DNA from: Podaxis mareebaensis
Taxonomy: Eukaryota; Basidiomycota; Agaricomycetes; Agaricales; Agaricaceae
Reading direction: 5' to 3'
Assembly (NCBI GenBank): GCA_018524725.1
Contig: JAEUWP010000141.1
Location: 1-64,000 of the forward strand
DNA: 64,000 nt
The position numbers and the translations under genes were made by a program. The notes beneath the pieces are model-generated. The model was not told where the DNA came from and searched no databases. It saw only the letters and a list, made by a program, of their open reading frames with translations. How positions within the stretch are numbered: the stretch's first letter is position 1; each line of letters opens with the position of its first letter. This document shows positions 1 to 10,155 of the stretch, piece by piece.

Positions 1-812
1 TTAAACAATTAATTAATACAATATTGATTACCAAGAAAGGAGACGACCACGATAGTAAGGGCTTAACCCTTACACACACGGCATATAACCTTATCGGTAT
101 CGATACACAGTACTTGGGCGCCCGGGGGCATTTAATGGCGCCGGTGATCCTTGCACGACAGTCTGTTGGGTCTTGCTTACATTGGCACAGAAGCCCAAAT
201 TCTTAACCGTGTATACGGTTAGCATTTTAATTGAGGCCTGGGACTGTGACGAGGAAATACAACATGGCCCGGTAAAGTAATGGCGCCCACACAAAGGACA
301 CAGGGGATTCAGAGTCTTTCCTGAGACTCAGTTAACTAGTTTGTCCCTCCAACTAACCCGGCACACCGAGGTCCTTGAGTGCGGCCCGCGAAACACCGAC
401 TGTCACAGTGACGACCACCATCTCCGCGTACTTCGACACTGGTCCTTCGAAGGACCACTTCAACAACACGACCTTCGACTCTGGTTGTTCGGCAACTACA
501 TCACCAGATGCCTTGACTCTAGTCCTTGAACGGCTGCTTCGGAACGAATGTTGACTGTAGTCGCTTGACTAGACCTTTACCACCACCCTCGACTTGGACT
601 AGCTGCCGCAATGGCCAGTTCACGCCAACGATGGTAAGTCGTGTTAGGCGGCTAATAGCGCGAACTTTGAGTAGTATATTATACTTATGGCTTGCAAGAT
701 CAAGCACTGGTAGCTGGTTAACCGAAAGGAAACCATCCATTATGTACCTTGCCGAAAGTAGATATATGTTTCATCACGTATCACCATACGTAAGTAAAAA
801 TATCTGTCCCTT
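1..812. other. No gene recognised; possible repeat-derived DNA
   Basis: Only short unrelated open frames are present. On the minus strand near 280-310 a frame holds a cysteine/histidine cluster (CPLCGRH...GPC) faintly like a gag zinc knuckle, but it is not a standard CX2CX4HX4C motif and no long gag or pol frame surrounds it. The stretch may be decayed transposon sequence; I cannot assign a family. Confidence 0.3.
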
Positions 813-2688
813 TTAGTTGAGCGAAGTTTCCATGGCATCCCAAAAGGCGCGAGATGGTATGGCAGTCTTTCCTACAATAATAATACCTGTACTTGTGCGA
901 CGTCCGACTAAGAAGCCTTGCAAATACCACACGCTTGGATTAAGGAGGAGGACAAGTTCCTTTTCTGCGGCTTTAGGTGGCTCGTTCCGACGCAGCAGAG
1001 CCAGTAGGTTTCCAAAAGGCGATGCAACGATTCGGAGAGATGCAGACTGGAGGATGATGTCTGCAGTGCGTATGGAAGTACCACACAACATGCACACCAA
1101 ATAGCGTTGAAGCTCCTGGGTGAAGACCTGCTCCGGGACATCCTTTACCGAGTCAAAGGAAATGGCTCCCGCAGATGAGAGCTCAAGGGCATCCATACGA
1201 CCCGGCGGAAGATACTGGGCAGCAGCAGCTGGCCCGAATTGATGGACCAAGTACAATTGGACAAGTCCTTGGGGTGTCCTCATGCCCTCTCTTGTCACTC
1301 CAGTGCACGGACCAGTGGGGGAGACAAGCGCCATATGCTTGACAACATCCACCGTGTGCTTACACAACTTGAGCAGACTTGGAAGACTCGGGAGGCTAAG
1401 CTCGAGGTTTTCCACTTCCACTTGGCTGGATACGAGCGTAAGCCTCACCTGGCCCGCCGGAGGCTCAGGTTCATCTCGCCGCCAAAGCACACAACAGTCG
1501 TATGCCTCGCCGACGTTCGCGGGCTCCGGGAAGACCCACGATGCCATGGAATCCCTCGACGACTTTGGCCCCGTCATCAGGCCTCGCGGCACCTTGGCGA
1601 CGATCTCGAAACGCTCTCGGACTGGCGCTTGGGCAAGGGCATCCTCCAGCAGCTGTGGAAACTTCATCTTGCGCGCTCCCGGTGGTACCACATAACCCTC
1701 AATATCTGGGAAGATGGCAAGCACGTAGTCGCGCGGCTTTGTCGTGGTGCGCCCACTCCTCCAGGCTTCGAGGATTGGCGAGTAGGTAGGAGGGGGACCA
1801 GGTATGCCGCCATATTTTGCGATATCCACACGATGCCTGTCATGCACATTGTTCGGACGTTCGTTTACTATATAGAACGTAGGTCGAAAACGCACCGATA
1901 GACAAGGTCGAGGTACATCTTGAATTGGTCTCGTTCATGATTCGGTAGCGACACGCCATGGTACGCAAGTTTGTCGTGAAGGAAGGTCTCCACAATCGTT
2001 CTTTTTGCGAGCGACGTACCCTCCGCCACCCATCCAGAGGATTTGTCCGTTGAACGGCTCTGCAGGCGTTGGCACGGGATTGGATTTAGGACGACAATCT
2101 CCAAAATCGCGCCATACAGACCCTCCTGGCGGGTCCATAGTCGTTCGAACCAGGGATCGAAAATGAGGAGGTGAGGACAGCGTCGGGAGTGCCTCAGCTC
2201 CTCCTCCCGGAAGTTGTCTTCAGCAAAGTCCTGCCCCTGGTTTGATAGAACACGGAGTGCGGTAGAATGCCAAGCATCACATATCGGATGCTCGAGCAGG
2301 ACTTTGACGCATCGACTGGATTTGTACACAGTCGGAATAGCCATGAGCTGGTCACTGATACTGATCGACGCAGTCTCTGTCTGGTCGAAACAGAACAGGT
2401 CCATCCAGAACCAGCTTTCACCGCAGACGCGGCTCAGTATAGAAAGGATGTTCTTTTTTCCGGGACTGAGTTGAACGACACCTGGATCAAGAGAGATCGG
2501 TCGTGCTTCAGTGACGCATTGGCCCAGTCTTTCGTACCTGCACCTTCAACCTCTGTGGGGGCGATGGTCTCTGGTGTTCCCCAAACGTGAGATATGGCAA
2601 TATAGTCATCAGCAGTGGTACTGGTCTTCCGCTCGATAAAGAGAGATTTGTCGACTTTCTGGCGTACGCGAACCAGATAGATATCCAT
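813..2688 (-). pseudogene. HET-domain (heterokaryon incompatibility) protein, frame-shifted
   Basis: The minus strand carries the hallmarks of a fungal HET domain in order: YIAISHVWG near the N-terminus (about 2605-2580), FWMDLFCFDQTE (about 2410-2375) and RLWTRQEGL (about 2130-2105). A long C-terminal region follows, with RDYVLAIFPDIEGY, a type seen downstream of HET domains in basidiomycete proteins. HET proteins trigger cell death or growth arrest on non-self recognition between fusing hyphae. The reading frame is not continuous. It must change by one base near 2480-2505, where the first frame ends at 2434 while the conserved frame is already open, and again near 1870-1895. Neither place has an intron of plausible length with GT and AG in the right phase. 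The gene is therefore either decayed or affected by two assembly indels. The start is the first ATG before the HET motif. Confidence 0.75.
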
Positions 2689-2978
2689 TGCAATTGGATT
2701 TATAGGCTACGGGCAAGATACGAAGGTGATGGTGAAGTTAGATTTGGATTGAAAGTCACATGTATCCAGGCCTTAAAGAGGCGATGTCGAAAGGCAAGTA
2801 ATACCGTGACGGATGTACAGTATGGGCTATGATGGAGTTGACTGTACTTGTTTCCTTCCATATGTATATAGAACTTGTGGATGAACAGAGCTTCGACCGT
2901 TGCAGTGAGGATCCGTTGTTTCTAGAATTCACAGTCAAGGAGTAGAGACATAGGAGTATGATGATCCGAGTTACATGC

Positions 2979-3049
2979 AGCAGCATGGCGCAGTGATAGC
3001 GCGTGGGGCCCGTAGCCCCGAGGTCACTCGATTGAAGCGAGTTGCGCTA
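2979..3049 (+). pseudogene. Initiator tRNA-Met-like pseudogene or tRNA-derived element
   Basis: The 71-nt stretch resembles a eukaryotic initiator tRNA-Met, with the D-arm block GGCGCAGTGATAGCGCG, a G/C-rich anticodon stem and the T-arm block GGTCACTCGATTGAAGCGA. It is degenerate. The anticodon loop reads CCCGTAG, so position 33 is C instead of T and the triplet is CGT instead of CAT. The 3' acceptor strand is one base short against the 5' strand. It is more likely a tRNA fossil or the head of a tRNA-derived short repeat than a working tRNA. Confidence 0.6.
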
Positions 3050-4044
3050 CTCAGGCACGCGACGTGTGTGTTTTTATTTTGACGCGTTGAGACTTCTGCG
3101 ACAACCCTGCCCACCGATGACGGCCAGGTTTTGAGTTGAGTTGAATTCCCATCATCAGGCTCTGTGCTGTAGGTAGTCTGGAGTAATACCGCATGACCTT
3201 GTCCCAATCCTATCTCCAGGAACCTCCGCCTCCAAAGGGCTCTGGCCATCTGCCCACGTTCCAGCGGCAGGCCTCCAGCTGGGCGGTTTACAATGAATTC
3301 ACCACAGGGATCGTGCAACTTCGCAATGATACCCCCCGCCGCCCCCTAGTGGTCATACAATCCTTTCATTATTTTTCGTCACAGTGCTTCAGATACGTTT
3401 CGGAAATGGCACCATGTTCTCTGATGATAATCTGAGAATTCTCGACGGTGCTCAGACATGTCGAGGGCTCGGAGGGAGCTTTCGGCACTAATGGAGGTTA
3501 CAAAGTGATACGTATTACATTCCGGCGATGGAGTTCTATACAGTAGTACGCATTCATCTGGATTGGCATTTTCTCCTGCCTCTCTTGATATATACCTCCT
3601 GGGCTACAGCAGATTTAACGGTCATTCTTCTGCAACCCATTGTTTCTCTACAGCGCGTTTCTGTTCGTCTGCAATACGTCCTTCCACAACCCCCTGCAGT
3701 TCTGTTGCGGTGAATTTCTGTTTCTCTTGGATGTGATTGCTGAAAGTAGATCATCACGAACATCAGATTTTCGATTGGTGCTCAACGTTCAACGTTTAGT
3801 CCTACATGCTACTTGTCTAAACAAACTTGGGCTCTCGGCCTTCGGAAGTTGGCAGTAACGTATAACAACACAGGAGCACACAGAAAAAAATACAATCAGC
3901 GATCGGGATGAGGGTATACTTACCCTTCCTAGGTATGAAAAAGTCCCAGCGCAAATATCCAGTTTGTTACAAGGAAAATGTCCCTATCCGGTTCAGCGTC
4001 CTGTCCAAAGTCACCTGTCGAGTCGACCTTGAGATCGAAACTAC
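3050..4044. other. Intergenic, no gene recognised
   Basis: Short open frames on both strands have no recognisable domain. The first part could be the body of a short repeat headed by the tRNA-like sequence at 2979, but no tail or target-site duplication is obvious. The right end holds the 3' flank of the RMI1-like gene. Confidence 0.4.
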
Positions 4045-6311
4045 TCAATCCTCGTCCGACAATTCAATCACATCTCCCGCAATTCCTCCTTTCCTCTGAG
4101 ACCTTCCCGAGTCTCCAATGTCAGCACTCCGACTCCTACCAAACAACCCACCAACCAAACTCCCGCCTTCACTGTTAACGACCTTCCTCCGAACATGTCG
4201 CGTCATAACAGGCACGTTCTCTTTATCTTCTTCCTCCTCATGACCACTATCGAGATCGTCGTCACGATCATCTTCGGGTTCAAACACTTCGATATCATCG
4301 TCATCATCGTCAAGAAACAATGGTTTCGAGCGAGCGAATTTAGGTGAGGACTCGGACGAGGAAGAATCATCAATCTCGATCACTTCCTTATCCCTACTAG
4401 TTGTATTTGGCGATGAATGGAGACGTGAGGATTGTGGTTGCGGTTGAGAAGAGAGCGAGCGCCGTGATTTAGGTAAAGGCTTGATCGGTCTTTCGTCTTT
4501 TGCTTTCGCCTTTCCTTTTCTTTTACCCAAGCTTGTTGCCGCTATGGGGCTGACCGAAGCTCGACTTTGTGCGATACGAGCCATTTCTTCTTCTTGCCTC
4601 CGTAGGAAATCTGGATCGGACAGACGTGCTGCTTCGATTTCGTCGAGGTTTGCGAGGAGATCTGGGTCGAGTTCTAGGTCTGTGGATGCGTCGATGAACG
4701 TGGTAGTAGTTGTGTCGGCGTTGGTGGACGGTTGGGAGGATGGTTGTCGTTCTTTTCCTTTTCCTTTGTCCTTTTCTTTGTTATTGTTGTTCTGTGCTTC
4801 ACCCTGGATTAGAGACTTGGAAGTGGCTTGAGAGAGAGTGAAAGAGACGATTTCGAGTGAATCTTCCTGGACTGGTGGATGTGAAGTTTTGTTATTCGCC
4901 GTCGCGGGAACGGGCGCGGTTTCGCGGGCTATTGTATAAGAAGTGGATGGGAGAGACGAAGTTGAGGAAGTGGGTGGTTTAGGTTGAGCAGAGGGGGGAG
5001 CATTCTCGTCAACCTCGATATCATTATCTTCTTCGAAGAAGTCGATGTTATCAAAGTGGTCAAAGAGGTCTTCGCCGTCATCATCATCACCTCTATCCTT
5101 TACTGGGGCTTGCGACGCCTGAGCGGTCGTCAAACCCAGGTTGAATCCGTTCATCTCCGTAGCGTTGTTGCTCAAAGCGCTGGGGTTGGAGAAATAGCGA
5201 GACGTGGTGGAGGGAACGAGGGTAGTAGAGGATGCAGGAGAAGCTTGTGTTGGTACGGCCGTAGATGAATTGGTGGATGGCAGTTTACGACGGCGCGGTT
5301 CGAGGTTCTCGTCGTCGTTGTAGGTTGGGTAGAGAGGCGGTTCTGGAGGGGGTGAAATTTCGCGAAGGGGAGAACGGACGGGTGGTGCTATTGGTGCAAC
5401 AGCGGGCTGAGCTTGTGGTTGTGGTGCGTTCCCGTCCGCATTTACAGGTTCTATAGGGAGACTTGATAGAGGTTTGCCTGAGTTTGTGGGTCTGGGCGAG
5501 GGAGAAGAGTGCTTACCCCATACGAACGCGTAGTCCCCGCGCAAAGTCGATGGGTTGTTGGGCTTCCCGATCATCAGTTTGATATCCTAGGAGAGTGACC
5601 GTGTTAGGTTCGAGAAACGCGATTCCATGTCGCATCATTGGGTTTTTGAGGAGCATCTAAGCAAGATGACATTGAGTTCGGGCCAAACAATTCGGGTGGA
5701 GCTCATGATTACGCTCACCTTGAACCCTAGCTTTGTCTTCCCTAGAACTAGGTCTGGTAACGACCTATACTCGATAGCACTCAACGTCGTGGTGCCATCT
5801 GACAACTGAAATCTCAACATTCCCCTTGGATACTTGGGCATGGGACCTTCACCCTCGATCTCGAGATCACCCTCGCCACCCTCGTCATCATCAGTCTGTC
5901 CCAACCGCATACGCTCCTCACGCGCAACGCGTATCTGGTCCAGCTGATACGCACTTGAGGCGATTTCGGTAATGGCAACAATCTCGACGAGAACAGGGGG
6001 ACCGGTCAAGCGTGTGTTGGCTTCTCGGTGGTCGGACTGGGTGATGTGAATGGGGAGCCCTGTTCCTTCGAGCATGGAGTCTGTGAGGTCAGATTGAAGG
6101 AGTTGGGCTTCGACGTCTTGGAGGAATTGGTTCGAGTGGGGGTTGGCGTTTGGCTGGTCCATGAGCCATTGGTAGCAGCCTTGTAGCCATTCCTAGGAAA
6201 GATGGTGAGAGACTGGATAAGAAATTGGGAGAGATGTCGTACCGGATCTACAGTTGGGCGGGGATAGCGATTTTGGAGATAGCGTTGGATGTGATGCAGG
6301 GCCTGAGCCAT
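4045..6311 (-). CDS. RMI1: RecQ-mediated genome instability protein 1 (RMI1)
   Basis: RMI1 is the OB-fold partner of topoisomerase III and a RecQ helicase in the nuclear complex that dissolves double Holliday junctions. Exon 1 starts at ATG 6311. Removing an intron at 6193-6242 joins a short helical N-terminus to EWLQGCYQWL. The OB-fold region follows, with YPRGMLRFQLSDG and SLPDLVLGKTKLGFK. A second intron at 5657-5718 joins GFK to MLLKNP, and the conserved FLEPNTVTLLG follows. A third intron begins with GTAAGC at 5516; the best in-frame acceptor is at 5462 (AAG), which is tentative. With these four exons the total is a multiple of three and encodes about 699 residues. The long C-terminal tail is low-complexity, rich in Ser, Pro and Asp/Glu, and ends VIELSDED. 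The gene is divergent from the carnitine acyltransferase, with 121 bp between start codons. Confidence 0.9.
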
Positions 6312-6432
6312 TGTGTGTGACAGGAGAGTCGCGTCAACGCGTTGTGATTAGATTAGATCACTCCACGTGACTGTCTTCCAACGAGGAGAACGGATTGGTG
6401 TTTATTTTGTCTCCACATCCACCCGGAACTCG
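6312..6432. promoter_or_regulatory. Shared divergent promoter of RMI1 and the carnitine acyltransferase
   Basis: Only 121 bp separate the two start codons, so both 5' UTRs and core promoters must lie or overlap here. A palindromic CACGTG (E-box, a bHLH-type site) is at 6364-6369. No clear TATA box is visible. Confidence 0.5.
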
Positions 6433-8824
6433 ATGGCCTTACCGAGACACATCTTGCGCTTTCCTCTCAACGCTATGCGCTCCAGATCCTCTTCCTCCAC
6501 GTCGTCTTCCACAGCAACAAAACCCCCGTCTCTCCCCCGCCTTCCCGTCCCTGATCTCCGCAAGACGCTGGACAAATACCTGACGTCAATTGAACCGTTC
6601 CTGCGCGAAACCGAGCATTCAACTCAGGCCTTCTCTGCCGCATATCACCTTCGGAAACAATGGGCAGACGAATTCTGTTCAGGCATCGGCACCGTGCTGC
6701 AAGAACGACTAATTGGTGCGCGTCATGTTCGCACTGCACACACTATAAAACTCACGACGACAGGCAGCACTGGACAAGGCTTCACCAAACAACTGGCTAG
6801 ATGACAACTTCTGGATCAACAAAGCCTACCACGAATGGCGTGCACCACTTCTCATAAACTCCAACTGGTGGTTGGCGTTCTATGACGACGACCTCATCCC
6901 AGAGAGTGCCCGTACCACTGTCCAGACCGAGGATGGTATGGCTGGAGCAACGACCTGGCAATTACGACGCGCTGCGTGGCTAATTAATCGTATGCTCGAG
7001 TTCAAAGACCGTTTAGACACGTACGACCATTTATTTCTCCCTTATCCTATGTTATTAACAGATGATGTCTAGCCAGGAACACCACCCTCAAACAACGCGA
7101 ACTGGAATATGGCTCCGCGAAAGTACATCCAAAATGTTTAACACTGCGCGTATACCACAACTGCACTGTGATACCCTCTCAGCTCCACCTCCTAAACCAC
7201 ACTCCCTCCCCGCTCGTTCCATACTCGTCATGTTCCATAATTTCTGCTACACTATACCCATATATTCGACCTCTGGCAAACTGGCACTTCCTCGAGACAT
7301 TTATCGCAGACTACGTAACGTAGTCGCCGACGTCGATTCAAGGCTCAAAGCAGGCGAGAAGGCTTTCCCCATTGGCGTACTTAGCTCCGATGACAGGGAT
7401 ATTTGGGCAAAGGTACGCAAACGTACCCTTATTCAAACCCAACCTAATTTTTCTGTATCTAGAATCTCTCACACCTCCTTTCCCTCTCTCCAACCAACAA
7501 ATCCTCCCACTCATCCCTCCTCACAAGCGTAATGGCCCTCAGCCTTGACCACACACCCTACACCCTCCCCTCCTCACAGAACCACCACCACCCCCGCTCG
7601 CGATTCCAATCCTCACTTGACGCACACCTTCACTCCATCCGTGGAGCACCGCTGAACTTCGCTAATCGTTTCTTCGACAAACCCTACACCGTTCTCGTCG
7701 ACCCGCTCGCCCGCGCAGGCGCAACGGGTGAACATTCCCCTTGTGACGCACTCGTCCCCAGTATCGTCGCGGAATACGGTATCGTCTCCGGTGTCGAGGC
7801 AGAAGCCTTCAGTTCTTCTGGACCTGAGGAAATTTCGACCGTCATGGGTGGCGAGGACGGGTTCGTCAGAATTGACTGGGCCGCGGACGATAAGCTATGG
7901 CGCGAATGTCGAGAAGCCGAGCATCGCTCGTTGGCTCTAATTGAAGACTCGGACGATAGCGTTTTCTGGTTTGATGGGTATGGCACAGATTGGATTAAGA
8001 ACATCGGCAGGTTTCTTCCCTCGTTCCCTTTCTAGTTGCTGGCTAACACTCCAAACTTCTGTTATTCCAGCCAAACTCTCACCGGACGCTTACATTCAAA
8101 TGGCCCTCCAACTCGCATGGTACAGAACGCGCGGCGAATTCACAGCGACGTACGAAACTGTCCTCACACGCATGTTCAAACGCGGCCGCACGGAAACGCT
8201 TCGAAGTTTCACAAATGATAGCTGTGCGTGGGTGCTCTCTATGGTCAATCCCAACACCTCTGTGCGTACTTCGCACCCTCACCTGTCCTTTGACTTCAGC
8301 TAACTGTGGTTTAATCCATTCTAGCCTCAAACCCAACATGATCTCTTGAAAAAGGCCATCACAACACATGCAAAACTCACACGTGAAGCTGCTACTGGCC
8401 GTGGCATTGATAGGCACCTCCTTGGCCTACACCTCTTGCTCAAACCCTCTGAACCCTCCCCTGCCCTATTCACTGATCCACTCTTCTCGAAAAGCCAGGA
8501 ATGGAAGCTTAGTACAAGTGGCCTTAGTGCAGGCCATTGGTTCAAGGGAACTGGATTTGGTGCTACATATAATGATGGCTATGGGATCAACTGTATGTTT
8601 CCACTTTCTATATCAGTCTCTTCAGTGTTGAACTGAAATGGTGTATTGAAGATCTTGCTGCACCTGAGATGATCAAGTTTGGTATAGAGTCCAAGTTTTC
8701 AAGCCCTTTAACATCAACCTATGTCTTCAAGAATGCTGTAGCTGCAGCTTTAATAGATATGAGAGGAGTCTGTCTTGCTGGAACAGTGATTGCTGAGCCT
8801 GATTTTGTTAGAAGTAACTTGTAG
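6433..8824 (+). CDS. Choline/carnitine acyltransferase (carnitine O-acetyltransferase type)
   Basis: This family moves acetyl or short acyl groups between CoA and carnitine so that they can cross organelle membranes. Seven exons are supported: 6433-6715, 6768-7020, 7073-7412, 7463-8006, 8071-8261, 8325-8592 and 8652-8824. Together they are in frame and encode 683 residues. Family blocks include the N-terminal LPRLPVPDL, INSNWW, TTRTGIWLRES, NLSHLLSLSPTNK, the catalytic-His block GEHSPCDALVPS, YGTDWIKNI, KLSPDAYIQMALQLAW and TGRGIDRHLLGL. The N-terminus is basic and Ser-rich, like a mitochondrial presequence. The C-terminus ends SNL, only loosely like a peroxisomal PTS1. The intron at 8007-8070 must use a GC donor to keep the conserved frame. 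The last two exons lie in a CpG-poor block, unlike the first five. It converges on the helicase gene at 8982. Confidence 0.93.
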
Positions 8825-10155
8825 ATATTTTTATTGCTTGTAGATTACTATACATTTGACTAATCATATGAATAAGTATATTGCACCTCACTCAATTCTT
8901 TTGATTTTATGGGTTTTTTTATTTTTTCTTCCTAAGCCAACTGGGTAACAACATAGAAGTACATAACTCATATCCCAAAATTTATTTGGGAGTCTTTCTG
9001 GGCCCAAAGAAATTTCCCTCAGCAACATCTTCCAGGGTCAGCCAAGCCCCACTCCCAACCTTCTGAGCAATCTCTCCAACCAGGCAGTCCCTTCCAGGAC
9101 CATTCATGAATTTCTTGCTGGTAACAACAAACATACCTCTTTTGAAGCGAGTAAGCATAACATTGGTGCGACGGAGGCTCTTGAGGAAGCCCAGTTCCTT
9201 GGAACGAACCAAGGAAACAATAATATAGTCTTCTTCATTTCCTAAACTAACAATCAGCTCAAATTAAATAAACAATAATAAGAATAATTACTCACCTTGG
9301 AAAGAGTCAACATTGAAGCAGGTATTACCCCACTCCAAACCAGGTGAAGCTTTCATCTTGCTCTCAATAGCATTCCTCTGGGCATCATATGGAGAGATAA
9401 TCTTGTATGGTAACTTCTTGTCTTGAAGATATTGAGCAATCTGGAGGACAACATCTCTTTCTCCTTCATTCTAAAATAGAGTGTTAATAAAGAATATCTA
9501 AGTAGAAAAAGAGAATTACCCAGTAAGAATCATCCTTTCTTTTTTCTGTGCTGGGTACATCAACAAAATGACAGGCCATAATTTGGTTGGTAATAAGATG
9601 GCCAGAAAAAGACTTGAGGATACCATCATAAACTGCTTCTGAAATGAGGTCCCCAGTCTGAGGTGGCATACGGTCTAAAACATAACAAAAATAAGTAAGA
9701 ATATAATTTCAAATAAAAGAAAAAAAAGAAACAAACACTGAGTGTTCAAGAAAAGTGCATGACTCCTAAGATGTTCAACTTCAAAGATACTTGGTAAGCC
9801 ATCAGGTGCATCCTCCTGACCAAAGGGAGGTACTATGCAAAAATGTTAGTAAATAATTTAATAATAAGAAAAATACCACATACATTGCTTATCATCACCA
9901 ATAAAACAGGCTTTCCTGAGGTTGGTGTACTTGTAGAAAACTGAGACATAATCACCAACATGGATCTGACTAGCTTCATCCACAACAAGAGTGGTGAGGG
10001 GACACTTGGGAGCAAAGATTTTAGAAATCATTGGGTTGGCAAGCATGCTGAGGGTGCAGAGAAACACTTTGATGCCTTGGATTCGGGAGTGACAGTAATT
10101 AAAATCGTGGGACTGGATGATGTTCTGGTTGATCTCATGGTAAAGATGATCATGC
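8325..10155. other. CpG-depleted, AT-rich compositional block
   Basis: By eye I count about 10 CpG dinucleotides in this 1.83 kb, against about 18 in the adjacent 191-bp exon at 8071-8261 and about 12 in the 230 bp starting at 10210. The block covers the last two exons of the carnitine acyltransferase, the 157-bp gap between the genes and all 3' exons of helicase A. Its left edge lies at the intron 8262-8324 and its right edge at the intron 10156-10209. Both genes stay open and conserved through it. Confidence 0.85.

Noticed and set aside
1239..1901. Plus-strand frame of 220 codons
   Set aside because: It is antisense to the HET-domain gene, whose domain evidence is clear; no domain in this frame.
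6367..6432. Upstream extension of the acyltransferase start
   Set aside because: The frame is open but its first codon is GTG; the first ATG is at 6433 and begins a good mitochondrial leader.
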